Assembly: GCA_022605425.2 (NCBI GenBank)
Contig: JAKIMF020000004.1
Span: 1,113,501-1,177,500, forward strand
Origin: Hamiltosporidium tvaerminnensis
Lineage: Eukaryota > Microsporidia > Dubosqiidae
DNA: 64,000 nucleotides
Direction of reading: 5' to 3'
In this document: piece after piece, positions 12,208 to 24,033 of the stretch
Layout: each line of letters begins with the position of its first letter
How positions within the stretch are numbered: the stretch's first letter is position 1
Made by a program: the position numbers and the translations under genes
Notes under the pieces: generated by a model
Told to the model about the DNA's origin: nothing
Seen by the model: only the letters and a program-made list of their open reading frames with translations
Database searches by the model: none

Positions 12208-12995
12208 TACACAGACGAAAAAGCCATCTTTCAGAGGTTTATGAAAAACCAATGTTTACATACGAACTACAAGAAAATAATACACCGTTAAAGAACATAA
12301 TATCTAATTTTATAACCAATGCCATCATATTCACTATAATTTATATAATTTACATGTCCTATTATATAGTATTAATATATTTTCTATGCTCTTTATTCGA
12401 ATTTAAAAGATTCTTTAGATTTATGATAGGTATCTCATTCTTACAAATTTAATTCTTTCATAATTAGTTTATCATTTAATAATTAAATTCCGAGAATTGG
12501 AGATCACTGTTTTGAAATTTTTGATATTTAATATAACAATTCTCTTCTGTGTAACATTTGAAATAATTTTTGAAATAAATAATCCGTTATGTGCTGAAAA
12601 TACTTTACCAATAATTATGCTGTTTATTTATCAATTTCTTAGATTAATGATTTTATTCAAGTATTTTGCAGATTTTATAGCTTTAATTTTAATTTGAAAA
12701 ACAAATTGTTCGAAATACATTTATCTTTTTTCTTAAATTTACTTCTTTTTTTATTATTGAAGCGATTTTAAAGCTACATTTAAGTAATTCTTTCAATGAA
12801 ATTTTCTTTTTTCAATCGATTTTCTTAATTTTTAATATTCTTTATATAACAATATTCATTAGAAGAACGAAAAATATTTTAGACCGTACATTAGGTATAA
12901 TAGTATATATTTTGTTTTATATTATATTGAATGGAACCTCTATGAACAATTTTTTGTTAAAAGAACAATTGAAAGTTAGGCGAATCAACATATAA
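12208..12995 (+). pseudogene. Broken paralog of the membrane protein at 9405
   Basis: Pieces in three frames follow the 9405 protein: YELQENNTPLKN (12261), a hydrophobic block, then KFLIFNITILFCVTFEII and NTLPIIMLFIYQFLRL (12510-12650), then after a stop FFIIEAILKLHLSNSFNE and onward to RTKNILDRTLGIIVYILF. It ends with a stop at about 12995. The start codon equivalent and several frames are lost. This copy preserves the C-terminal third missing at 9405 and shows that the family was about 260-290 residues with six or more hydrophobic segments. The function is unknown. Confidence 0.65.
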
Positions 12996-13149
12996 TGTGA
13001 TTTAATTTAATAAAATTTATTTTTATAACATGTAACTTTTTTCACAAAAACAATCTTTAAATTAATCAAAAAATTGCAATTGATTTACAAATATTTTTGG
13101 TTTTAAAACAATGTGGTATATTGTTTAGTAGTCTAGAAAGATTTATCAC

Positions 13150-13830
13150 ACTTAAACTACAAATTTGGAAAAGAAAAAGCCAAATTAATCTAAAAACCAT
13201 TGCTTGGAGATTCAGGGTGATAACCTACACTTTCTGGTTTCTCCATAAGAAATTTTTGCATGAAAGAGGAGGGTCTTCAAAACGGCGAAAATTTTCTATA
13301 GAGTTAGTTTGTAATTTTTATGTAACAAGATTGAAAATTCAAATTAAATATTTAGTTAATACCGTGTAACACATATATTCATAGTCTTTCTTACATCACA
13401 AGACATTGTGACAAGTATATTAAAACTTTAATGCTTAAAAATGCCTGAATGCCAGGTAGCTGGTTATTCTGTTGGTATAGTATTGTAAACTCTAGATGAG
13501 TTCAATGCAAGTCTCCGAAATATGTTTTAACTAAAACCTGCTCGGTAAGTATGTATAGAGTATGTGATAATGCTGCTAGTGTTTAGGTACCCAAAATAGG
13601 TTTATACTTACGATCAAACATAATATAAAGAATATTATCCATTTCAGGCAGCCGCATAGACTAGTAAATAAGCCAAGAGTGTCTTTTAGATCAAATGCTT
13701 CGAATGTTGGCATTGTAAGAGATCTATATGTTTTAAATGGCTGATATATATCTTTATATTCAGAAATGTATTTATGTCATGGAAACAATATCGAACCAGC
13801 CATTTTTGAAAATATATGATGTTTATTCTA
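13150..13830 (+). repeat. Retroposon family R735, copy B (decayed)
   Basis: Diverged plus-strand copy with the family's order of landmarks: a TTTTATGTAACAAGATTG block at 13315, GGTTATTCTGTTGGTATAG at 13462, CGATCAAACATAATATAAAG at 13613, and a tail near TATGTCATGGAAACA and GATGTTTATTC. Open frames inside it are not genes. Confidence 0.7.
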
Positions 13831-16440
13831 TAAATAAAAACATTGTTTCCTATTCTGGCTTTTTTAAATTGTATTGTTTATCTTTATAGTGTTTCACTGA
13901 ATATTTATACTTTATTTTTTTTATCTTTTGTGTGATTTACTATTCTGGTATTATTTTTTAAAAATAAATCATTTTTGTGGATTTTATTTTTTTATCTTTG
14001 AAATTTTAAAAAATATTCTTAATAAAATTGCGATTCTGATGCTTTAATATATTTCGATTTTTTATCTCTTTCTACATTTAAAAAATTGCAAATTTTTTTC
14101 AAATTATTTTATAATGGTAAAGAGTAAACATTAGTAGTATTATGGTTGTTTTAATGTATTATATTAAATTTGTTCTTCATTGAAATATATTGTGTTTTTT
14201 ACATAGGTTTTGGATTTTATTTTGAAAAGACGGATGGAGAAAGGAGATAAGCATTTGACGAGGTGTGTGAATTGAATTAAAATTATATTTATAAAATTTA
14301 AGAACAGAGGGATGATGGTAGTACATTAAGAGTTGTGTTAATTAAATTGAAATTATTTTTTTTAAGAAGAGAATAGATTAAGGAAGACTTCGGTGGTAAA
14401 TAAAATTTAAGCTTGTGTTTTTAATTTATTGATTTAAAGATAGATAACATAGGAAAAATAATCGTGTCTAGAATAATTAAAATTACAAATTTAAGGTTTA
14501 ACAACTATTTTATGTGGACTTGGATTGGTTTTTAGAAAACGTAAGTAATCTTTTATGTTTGTTGATTCAAAATATATTGGTTTATAGGACGTTTTGAGTT
14601 TGCAAATAAATGCTTATTTTGTGCAAAAGTAAGTTTTGAAGTATCATAAATCATTCAAGGATTATATTATTAAATAAAAGGCTTGGATTAACCATAGCAC
14701 TGAAGTCTTCTTTGTAGTAAGTTTAAATCGATCAAACTGATTTATAGACACATTTTTCATAATGCTAAATATCTGAATAAAAGAAAATGAAGAAGAACAA
14801 TCGGATTGTGTGAAAAAAAACCATACCGAATGATAGATTTGTCTGAACTTAGAAGAAAAAAACCTCTTTATAAAACCTTGAGCAGAAGCTATATAGAATC
14901 ATGTTATTTGTTTTGACTCATTAATAAGGTTTATACTGAATAAATATTTATATATTTTTTAAAAAAAAATTGTATTTGGTATAACAAAGTGCAAGTATGC
15001 ACATTCGGTATTTTTATTTTAATTTAAAAATAAAAATGTATTTTTTGAAAAAGAAATATAGCCCCTAAGTAAGTAAATATGAATTTAGATATTTATGTAA
15101 TATACCTGTAAAGTATGTTTAGTTTTTTTTTTAGAAATAAGAATTAATTTATTGAAAAATTACATTGAAGTGACCCTGGTAAAATATAATTAAAGTCATG
15201 TAAAAAATTGTAAACAGTCTCTTTGAAAATTCTTCCAATTTAGTATGCGGAAATAAGAATTACACAGCTTTCTCTTGATTTAAATCAATAGAATGATTAA
15301 AACTAAATTTTATTTGATAAAAAATAAAATTAAAAAGCAATTATTTGAACTAAAATTTATTATGAGCTTTATTCAAAATAGTAAGACTTCGAAATTGATT
15401 AAGTACTATTTTAAATTAATGTGTAGTATTTGCGTATAAATATAGTATAAAGGGTTTTTTATACTATGAACCGACTATAATTGATCTCGAATAACATATA
15501 TGTGCTTTAGAAACCTATATTTGATATAAACGTATGTTAAATTTCGAACGATCTAAAGTTCAGTAAACCAGGTTTTTTTCATACGAAAAATAGACTAAAT
15601 CAAATGCCAACAAAAGCGTAAAGATAATGCAGAGTTGTAATAAATAGAGCAAATATGCACTAAAATAGGCAAAAAACGGCATTTACGTGCTAAAGAAAAA
15701 GACTGGCAATAATAGCGATAATTAATATTGCAGAAAGTAAGATGAAATCACGGTAAATAAATTCTCGACTCAAAATATAAAAAAAATAGAACAAATAAAA
15801 TGCTACATAAATATCTTGGGATAAACTACTTAAAGAAAATCATACGTCTTGTATTTAGTAAATTTGATTTCTTGTAATTTACTCATTAAGTAAATGATGA
15901 CCACAATAAATACATTTTTTTAAAAAATTATTGATATTTAGCCCAGAATTATTTTCTTATATAGGCAATTGAATTTGGTTAGTAGCATTGAAGCTAAAAA
16001 CCAAGTACAATTTTAATAATTTAAACGAAACGAAAACATAATTAAAATATAACATTTTCACTGTGAAATAGAATTTGAAATTTCTTTCTATTAAATATAT
16101 TCGGTTGTTTGTGTTTTATCAAAAGAAATACTATTTTATCTATTACTAACCATCGGTTGATTTATGGCGTCTTTCTTTAGAAGAAAAATGGAATTAATAA
16201 AATTTAACTAGAATAAAATCTTTATGCGAATTGCTGATTTTCCGTGTTGATTTACCCAATACAAAAATGTGATAACATAGCTCAAGCAAAATACTTCGAA
16301 ATTATGTGTTTAAGCATCAAGATGGTGCATTTACTTACAAATATAAAATTAATTGAAGTAATTTTATTTTTTTTTGTAAATTAACCAATTTTTTCTTTTT
16401 TTAATATTTTTTTGCTATTTTTATATAGAATAAGTAAATC
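13831..16440. other. AT-rich gene desert
   Basis: About 2.6 kb with no open frame of 60 codons or more and no recognised element on either strand. Confidence 0.55.
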
Positions 16441-16444
16441 ATTT

Positions 16445-17210
16445 ATTTAATAAATTTCTGGGTCAAAATAGGTTTACGATTTTTATGCATTTTCTTCTAC
16501 CGCGTTTACCCCTACTGTTGCTTCTTTCGAACCCGACTCTTAATTTATGTTTATCGTCGGCTTCTCAAACGTAGTTCTTCCTTCTGAAATTAGGATTGAA
16601 TTATTTTTCTTTTAAAATTTTATGCACCGTCTTCCTCAATCTTCGCTTGTTTTGGAGGGTGTGTTGGTTCCTTAGGCATCTCTGCTCTCATAATAACAGA
16701 CATTGACCCTCTCTCTGCACTCTCTTCGGCATTTAGTTCTGACTCCAGTCCTCTTCGTAGATCGAAGGAAATTGTTTCGACTGTCTTCTTAGGTACTATA
16801 GACTGAATGTATGCCTCTATATTCATAGGTATTTCTAATTTTTTAAGCTGTGAATTATGGTATTTTGTTAGAATACCGTCCCAAGTCATCACATAAGGGA
16901 TTATCTCAACCCCACACTTATAAATAAGACCCAACTCATTGGTAGCGGGTCATATTCATAAATTTTCAGTTTCAACTATTTGAAGTGAATCTTAGGAAGG
17001 GATTCTTGTTTCAATGAGTGTTATCTTATTCATCTTCTTATCTAAAATAAATCTATCGGACCTATAAACAAGAATTTTAACAGCATTATAATTATGGTGT
17101 CCGGTCTTATCTCTGCCTACTCATTATCAAGAATTGTTTGAACTGAGTGACTCCTAATTCGGTTTGAAGATTTAAACTTAAATCTATTTAGGAGAAGTAA
17201 GTGTAGGCAT
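16445..17210 (-). mobile_element. 3' fragment of an R4/Dong-like non-LTR retrotransposon
   Basis: The minus strand encodes the C-terminal part of the element found at 32.6-35.0 kb. It starts inside CLHLLLLNRFKFKSSNRIRS (about 17207) and runs through QTILDNE, a stop, then the endonuclease-like tail (GVEIIPYVMTWDGILTKYH; QSIVPKKTVETISFDLRRG). The open piece is 16934-16620. It is 5'-truncated, as is usual for target-primed insertions. Its 3' end near 16445 carries the same CTGGGTCAAAA-type sequence as the larger copy. Several stops make it dead. It keeps a Ser codon where the larger copy has a stop. Confidence 0.85.
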
Positions 17211-17611
17211 AAAAAAAACTTACTTGTAAAAATATATTTTTCCTTCATATTAATACATAAGTTAATATCAAATAAATTTTTAGTAACTGAAAGAATATAA
17301 CTAAATTATAATTTTAGAACTAACTAGTTCAAATATAAAGGTATTATAATTTTATTACTTGTATGTATTTTTGAGTAAATTTTCAAATCAATTTATTAAG
17401 TAACTTAGACTAAAATAACTAGATTATTTTTTAAATCTTTGATCATTTATATATTCCTTAAAATTTCTACAAAAGTTTTTTTTACTTTTATATTTCTTTA
17501 GATAATTTACAGTAACGAAAAATAAATTTAAAAAAATATTTTTTTCTCAGATGATAACTTAGAAGTCAATGAGATTTTTTTATTTAAATAATTTTATCAC
17601 ACAAAAATGAT
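17211..17611. other. AT-rich intergenic stretch
   Basis: No gene or repeat recognised. It contains the presumed 3' flank of the Mei2-like gene on the minus strand. Confidence 0.5.
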
Positions 17612-18334
17612 TCATTTTAACATTTTTTCTATTTCATTAATTTTTTGAATAATAAAATCATCGAAAAGTCCAATATAAAAATTCTTTTTTTTGGTGATTT
17701 CTTCTTCTTTTGATAATTTTTTTCTTTTAACAATTTCATTTTTATATTTATTTTCTTGAAAAGATTTTAATACACGATCTGTATTATTTATATAATCCCA
17801 TCTAGCCTTAACAGAATTGTCCCATACAAATCTAAGACTCAAATTATTATTTGAATTTTTTTCATTAATTTTTTTAAATGCTTCTAATGCACTTCTGGAA
17901 TCATAAAATTCTACAAATTTTTGATTGTGACGATATTCTCGTACAGCTTTTATTTCTCCAAAAATACTGCACATTTTTGATACTTCTTCTTCGCTTAGTG
18001 TATTATTATCTTTATTGGTTATAAGAATTGTACTTTGGTTTTTTCCTTCATCGCATTTATCCGATTCTCTTGGTATTTCATATTTAGAAACTGTATAAAT
18101 TGGAACTGCCGGAAAAGGCAATGTAGAACATCTTTGAAAAAATAGTTCTGCATTTCTTAAATCATAAAATATTATAAATAAGATATTTTGATTTTCTTTT
18201 ATTGTATAAACTTCTTTTACCGGTAAATCTTTATAAAATGGTTTAATTTGTTCTGCATTTTCTAAATTTGTAATTAATACAGTTCTTGTAGATTTATCTT
18301 CGATTGCTGTTTCTTCTTGGTAAGGTCTTTTCAT
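17612..18334 (-). CDS. Mei2-like RNA-binding protein with two RRM domains
   Basis: A 240-residue protein if translation starts at MKRPYQEE. RRM1 covers roughly residues 15-90 (TVLITNLENAEQIKPF, then ILFIIFYDLRNAELFF). RRM2 covers about 100-180 (STILITNKDNNTLSEEEV, FGEIKAVREYRHNQKFVEFY, then DSRSALEAFKKI). The pairing of FGEIK with KFVEFYDSRSA is typical of Mei2-family RRMs, which bind RNA in meiotic or cell-cycle control in fungi. The C-terminus is Lys/Glu-rich. An upstream in-frame ATG (18391) would add 19 residues, but ACCC lies directly before the chosen ATG, as expected for the microsporidian C-rich start signal. RNP motifs are partly degenerate. Role inferred from family only. Confidence 0.8.
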   Translation of the reverse strand: MKRPYQEETAIEDKSTRTVLITNLENAEQIKPFYKDLPVKEVYTIKENQNILFIIFYDLRNAELFFQRCSTLPFPAVPIYTVSKYEIPRESDKCDEGKNQSTILITNKDNNTLSEEEVSKMCSIFGEIKAVREYRHNQKFVEFYDSRSALEAFKKINEKNSNNNLSLRFVWDNSVKARWDYINNTDRVLKSFQENKYKNEIVKRKKLSKEEEITKKKNFYIGLFDDFIIQKINEIEKMLK

Positions 18335-18335
18335 G

Positions 18336-18340
18336 GGTGA
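18336..18340 (-). promoter_or_regulatory. C-rich start-proximal motif of the Mei2-like gene
   Basis: On the minus strand TATCACCC runs straight into the ATG. Such CCC-type signals close to the start are described for microsporidia, and the motif favours this ATG over the upstream one. Confidence 0.45.
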
Positions 18341-18391
18341 TACAAAGACTAGATTATATAAAATGAAAAGTTTACGAATTCTGTTAAACAT

Positions 18392-19120
18392 TGATATTTT
18401 TAAAAATTCAAAATTGTGGATTTAAAATATATTTCCAAAATTATTTTATTATTAGATTTTAGAAAAAGTTTTTCTATATGTCGGTACTTATCTTTTAAAT
18501 TTTTTGAGCACAAAGTTATCTTTTTAGCCTTTCTAATTAATAAATAAAAGCTTTAATCATCAAAAACCATCGGTTAAAACAAAAAAGGGATTTACCATCG
18601 CTAATCTATACATAAAAATTTATTTTATCACTAGAATTACGAATAATCCCCATTTCATCGTTTAAATTAGTGGTTTCTTAAAACCACGATAAAATATTGC
18701 AAATTTTTAAAAAAATCTAATATATTCATTTGATGAAAACATAATTGATATTTTAGGTTGTAAAAAATGGTTGTTTCTTTATAAATACAACTTTTTTAAG
18801 AAAAAACTTTTAATATTTACATTCCGGTTCCAGATAATTAAATACGTTTCTTTCCATATTAAAATTATAAATATATCTGTTCAGATTGTTCAATTTTATG
18901 TCTTATGCGTCGTGTGAAGAACATAAGAAGCAGAATACATAGAATTCATAATTAAGCTTAAATCGGAGGTCATATTTGATCTCTTGGTAACAAAAAACTT
19001 CAAATGCAAAATTTTACTGATATAATTAAAAGTCTTAAAATTTATCCTAACATAAACCAATACTTTTCTTGTGATTCAATTCTTTATTTAATAAATAAAA
19101 CATTTTTTTATTACCAGTAA
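18392..19120. other. Intergenic stretch, nothing recognised
   Basis: AT-rich upstream flank of the Mei2-like gene. No open frame or repeat is evident. Confidence 0.5.
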
Positions 19121-19124
19121 CATA

Positions 19125-19690
19125 TGTTTTAGTATTTTCAAGAATTAACGCAGTTCTAGGTTTTACACAGATAATTTCTCGCCGAACAAACTCTATCTAA
19201 CTCTCCAAGGTTGACTCTATCCCAAGGATTTGATATGAAAGTCGTCTGGAACTTATTTAATTTGCCGAGCAGTTTTCCAGAGTCTTTAGCCCTGTTACCC
19301 GGAGTATTAAGGCTGGTCGAAACCCACTTTAAGCACCCTCAAGATCAGCAGAATTCCCATTTATTCTAGGGTTTCTGAATGTAATAGATTTCCATATAAG
19401 ACATATCTCGGTGCTACATGAATTCCATCTAGACACAGGTGACTATACCAACAGGCATAGCCAGTTATTTATAACTCCTGGTTTCTTCAAACAGTATGTT
19501 TTTTTGTACCTATAAAACACTGAATTTTCTAATCGAATTAAGAAGTCTAGGCTTGGAGGTTTTAATATGACAATGCTTGCTATAAAGTTATGGCTTTTGA
19601 TATATTTCCATGAATAACTACAAACTTTTTCATGAAAATTTTTTACTGTATTACATACCGTCTTCTCTTTATACAAATTATCATTTAGCG
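19125..19690 (-). repeat. Retroposon family R735, copy C (decayed)
   Basis: Minus-strand copy. In the plus direction it reads from AACGCAGTTCTAGGTTTTAC (19147) through CCGGAGTATTAAG (19299), ATACCAACAGGCATAGCC (19446) and AAGTCTAGGCTTGGAGG (19542). This matches the reverse complement of intact copies at many points but with numerous changes. The frame at 19443-19676 is a by-product. Confidence 0.7.
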
Positions 19691-19820
19691 ATCAAAATAA
19701 ATGGTTTTTTGTTTATTGTAACTCTAAACAAAGCTATTTGACTAATTTTATTTACTCGTTGTCAAACAGATTTTTTTTAATTTAGTTATCGTCCTTCAAT
19801 ATTTAAATAAAGAAACAAAA

Positions 19821-20247
19821 TTATTTAATATTCTTGCTGTAATCTAAATAGAACATTCCCGAAAAAATGATTAGATCTAAAATTAAAATAGCGCACACTG
19901 ACACGATATAAAAGGTATGTTCGTCAGAATTCAACAAACTTTTTCTATTTCTAGAATCGAAAATAGAATAAAGCAAATAGAATATTTTTATAAATATTTA
20001 AAAGACAAATAAATGTTCTATATGTAGTGCCTTAATCTGTAGCAAAACCATAAATTCAATGACATTAGCACAAAACAAAACTATCATTAAGATTTCAGAC
20101 AGATTGATCCTATCAGAGTCTTTTTTTTGGTGATTAGTTTTATTTTTACTCTCTAGTGTTAGTGGTTCGGTTCGTTTGAGGAAGTTGCTTGGCAGAGATT
20201 CCGTTTTTGAAAAAGGTATAACCACCTAGTATTAGATTCGAATTCAT
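19821..20247 (-). pseudogene. Third member of the 140-residue membrane protein family, frameshifted
   Basis: The copy starts like its paralogs (TATATAATGAATTC context, ATG at 20247). A frame change follows soon after; the piece TLESKNKTNHQKKDSDRINLSEILMIV covers the hydrophilic region and first membrane segment. After a second break near 20000, IFIKIFYLLYSIFDSRNRK and FYIVSVCAILILDLIIFSGM give the second and third membrane segments. The intact relatives at 41326 and 48917 have 139 and 137 residues. At least two frame changes make this a pseudogene. Function unknown. Confidence 0.7.
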
Positions 20248-20810
20248 TATATAGAGACCATGAATTTCTTTACACAAAAAAATAAATTATTTTTTTCGAA
20301 ATATTTGCTGTATTCGGAAACCAATATTACCAATAAAGAATAAGTTGTAAATTATCACATAAAATTTTTTGAAACTTAATATAGCTATTTAGAGAATATT
20401 AATTTTTTTAATACAAAATTTATCGCTTTGATTTTGATTTTTCTTCCATCCCTTTAAATGTTTATAAAATGATTTCTTCTAACTATAAAATAATTTTATG
20501 GATTAACTCACTACATCATTCTTTTATATCTAGTTGGGCAATTCGACCATTTGGCAAATGTTACGCAAAATTTGTTTCGCACCAATATGTGTATTTGATT
20601 GGGCGTATATTGTCATGCATTTCTCCTTTATTTTTAAATTTATTTGAGGTATTTTCTATTCGTTATACAACAATATTGTTTCATTTATTTTTATACATAA
20701 ATAAAAAATTTTAATATTATTTTGAAACCAATAACCGATTGTATGGCACAATAGGTATAAATCGGAAAATTTAACTTTCATTTATTTCTTTCCATTAAAA
20801 ATCATACACT
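20248..20810. other. Upstream region shared with the paralogous membrane-protein genes
   Basis: Immediately upstream of the ATG, a block around CAATATTACCAATAAAGAATA (20322-20342, 20 of its bases quoted loosely) also precedes the paralogs at 41.8 and 49.4 kb. A second block near 20578-20640 resembles 42078-42140 and 50838-50900. The frame at 20469-20714 overlaps this block and is not conserved, so I do not call it a gene. Confidence 0.5.
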
Positions 20811-20814
20811 TTAA

Positions 20815-21440
20815 AACAGCGGAACGCATTATCTTGTTTTGATGACATTAACCCAATGCTAGGTTAAACATAGAAACTTATCTCCTCACATCCAACACTC
20901 ATATCTATACCCCTACAATACCTACATCCCGAGCTTTTCCTCTAAAAAGTATATAGAAGCAATTCAATAGATGGTTCTTTGTTAAAATCTATGACAAAAA
21001 GTGCGATAGCAGATCAAACCCGCATTTGACTACCACCCCCAAGCCTGCACCATTGCCAGTAACTCTAAACTTACCGAACTAAGTAGACTTCAAAGTAATA
21101 TATTTCTGGACAACTTAAATAGAATCCACCTAGAATTTCAATGCTATATCAAGAGTTATCAACTGATAAGAAGCTTTCCGGTTTTAGAAAATGTATTTTT
21201 TTCTGTATTTTCTAGAGGCCATATCTTCTAACTCAAGCGAAAAAGGCTTGTTTTTCATTATTTTGCATAAAAATTACTCGAAGTGGTGCCGTGCTTTCGA
21301 TCCAGTTGCATTTGAAAGTACAAACTTATTTGTAGAAAAAAGTGTCTTCATTTTATAAATCATCTGAATTATATTTATTCCTATGAAAAAACGAAATTTA
21401 ACTAATGATTATCATACATACTACTCAATTTTTGCCAAGC
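20815..21440 (-). repeat. Retroposon family R735, copy D (strongly decayed)
   Basis: The plus direction reads GATGACATTAACCCAATGC (20842), CAATACCTACATCCCGAGC (20918), then later CTAGAGGCCATATCTTCTAA (21211), in the order expected for an inverted copy. Similarity is patchy and the ends are uncertain. Confidence 0.5.
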
Positions 21441-21814
21441 AGATAGTTTTAAATATGGTTCTTTCTTTAACAATTTGATTTCGAAATAATTAAAAACTTT
21501 TGATAAAATACGCAGCAAAAACAAAACCAATTTTCGATACTATGACTTTATAGGGTAATAGAAATAGTTATTTTCCATCCAATTTAGTTAGTTGGTACGT
21601 TGCAATATATGTAAACAGTATAAGGAGGGTATTGTAATCTTAGAATAGAGATATACCTCAGCCATAACAATTTAGGTATGGCATAAGAAAAAATTCTGAT
21701 TTGTAAACCTCCTTATATAATGGAGAAAATTATGAATTACTTGAGTAAACATCATCGAATGACTATTTTAATAAGTATTTCTAAAATTTAAAAATTTAAG
21801 TATTTACCATTAAA

Positions 21815-22530
21815 AGAAGTTGAGTGAGGTTAACTACATAAAAAACATTTTGCATGGTAATGAATGTGTAAAACTGATTTGAGGATCATTTTTTTTTTGC
21901 TTTTTAGTGGGAATAAACCCACAATACATCTTCCGTTGTTACATTAGAGTTTTCCAAGGAGGAGAGGTCTATGAAATGGTGAAATTTTTTCTATAAATTC
22001 ATTTTGTAGTTTTTTATGGAACCAAATTGCAGACCGCGACTGAACATTTAGGTAATTGCCATGTACAAACATGAAATCTGGACTTGCCCACTCGGGCTAG
22101 TAGACTTGACGTCTCGGGGATATAAAAATACAAACCATAAAAAGCCAGGAAAGCTAAGTAGCAGTTTATACCAGTGTATGGCCTTGCACTGTCTAGGTAG
22201 CCCCCCATATAAGTCTCTGAAATATATATTAGCAAGAAGTTTATTGTTTCAAGAAATGTAGAATGAGTTGGAATGCTACATAGTCTTGGGATAGCCCAAG
22301 GGGGGCTTCGGCCTTCGATCACACTCCATGCAACGGACATTAAAAAACTCTGGGCAACTTCCTCGCCTAGTAATTAGGTTTTCAACATCTGGTATATGAA
22401 AGGCTTTGGGATGTAGGTATCACAAGGGGTACCGATGGAGTGTTGGGGTAATAGTTATTTATGTTAAACCTAGAACTGCGTATATTTCATGAAAAAAAAA
22501 TGTAACACTTGCCACTGTTTTAGGAAGATT
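21815..22530 (+). mobile_element. Retroposon family R735, copy E
   Basis: Plus-strand copy starting near AAGTTGAGTGAGGTTAACTA and ending TACTTTTAAGTAAAG. Internal landmarks are well kept (ATTGCAGACCGCGACTGAAC; CGATCACACTCCATGCAACG). Frames at 22014-22340 and 22061-22261 lie inside and are not preserved across copies. Confidence 0.85.
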
Positions 22531-24033
22531 TGATACTTTTAAGTAAAGTAAACTATTTTTTACTTTTTATTTTTATCATATTATTTTGATTTTATTATCA
22601 TTTTACTGCTATTTGAATGGATTAGGAATAAAAGAATCACTATATTTCTTATTATTATTCCAAATTTCTTAATAATTGTAATTTTCTCAAAAAAGGGTGA
22701 GTATGAAATTATAAACATAGAATACATTCAATCACCATGATATTCATTACCATATCTCCATATTCTTACCCGAACCAATAATTTTTTAAATATTATGCTC
22801 AGTTATAATATCTGCATTTTTACATTTTTTTCGAAGAGAAGAGAGATGCGGTATATGTGTAAATGACCTTAATACATTCCCATTTTGATTTTTCGATCCA
22901 CTTTTCTATAAACGAGATAATTTCCCTATATTAGGTTGTAGATAAATAGTGAGTCATGGATACCACAATATATACTCATGTATATTTAATGTCATTATGA
23001 GACAAATTGCAAAATTAAATCCAAATATTCAAGGCTCGCCTATAATTTAACCATGATATATTTTATTCGTTGATCCCAAGTTGAAAAAAAACATCATATA
23101 TTATCTTGACGTTTTTCTTTTAGGAATTTACCAAGTATTCGATATAAAACGGGAATACAATCGAAAATAGATATTTGAATTATATACAGAGACTTAATTA
23201 AATTATATCATTAACTTTGATTCAAAAATGATTAATTCCATTTAGGTAAATATATTAAACATGGAAAAATCGTTACCGCAAATAAAGCCTATAATAGCAG
23301 CATAGTAATATTGCATATTGGCATGATAAAGATAATAAATTATAAAAAACCGAGATTTTTAGTCTGTTTCATAAACAACAATAAAAATTCATTATAACGA
23401 TCTTAATAAAAAAATTAACCCGTTTATATTTACTCATTTGTTGTATAAAATGCATTTCAGTGTTTCAATAGGAAAAAAAACTTTATTCTTAGGCCTAGGT
23501 TTGGGTATAATTTTAAAATAATTTATAGTCTTAACTACAAGTTTTTTCAGTATTTAGGTACCCTCTTTACATAAAAAAGTACAGCAAATCCTGAATTTTT
23601 TACAAAAATTCTACAATTAAAATTTTTTTTTTGCCAAAAAAGGAAAAAATAAATGATAAAAAATTAAATTGAAGAGAGTCGGAATATAAGGTCTTTCATT
23701 GTTATGGAAAAAGATTAGTCGCATAAACAACTAACACCTTCTTTGAAGTAAATGAATAAACAGGAAGATGGTGTTAAAACAGAAAACAAAACATTTTATC
23801 CCTTGTTTCGTATGGCGCAACCACAGCAGAAGAATCGACAATAAACATGAATAAAGATTCGAATTTAAGAGCGAATAATGAAGTGGTTAAAATACCGAAA
23901 AATTCTAGAAAAGAGCTAAGTTTTTTAGTCCAGAATTTGTTAAACCAAAATTTAAAAATTTAATTAAAGATAAAATAGTCTTGATACATATATTTTTATC
24001 CAAATAAAAATTAAATCCTTTATTTAATAATTT
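22531..24033. other. AT-rich intergenic stretch upstream of the LRR gene
   Basis: No gene or repeat recognised. The last 30 bases before the LRR start lack the C-rich motif seen at other genes here. Confidence 0.5.

Noticed and set aside
20469-20714. 81-codon frame upstream of the broken membrane-protein copy
   Set aside because: The same region upstream of the two paralogs has no corresponding frame.
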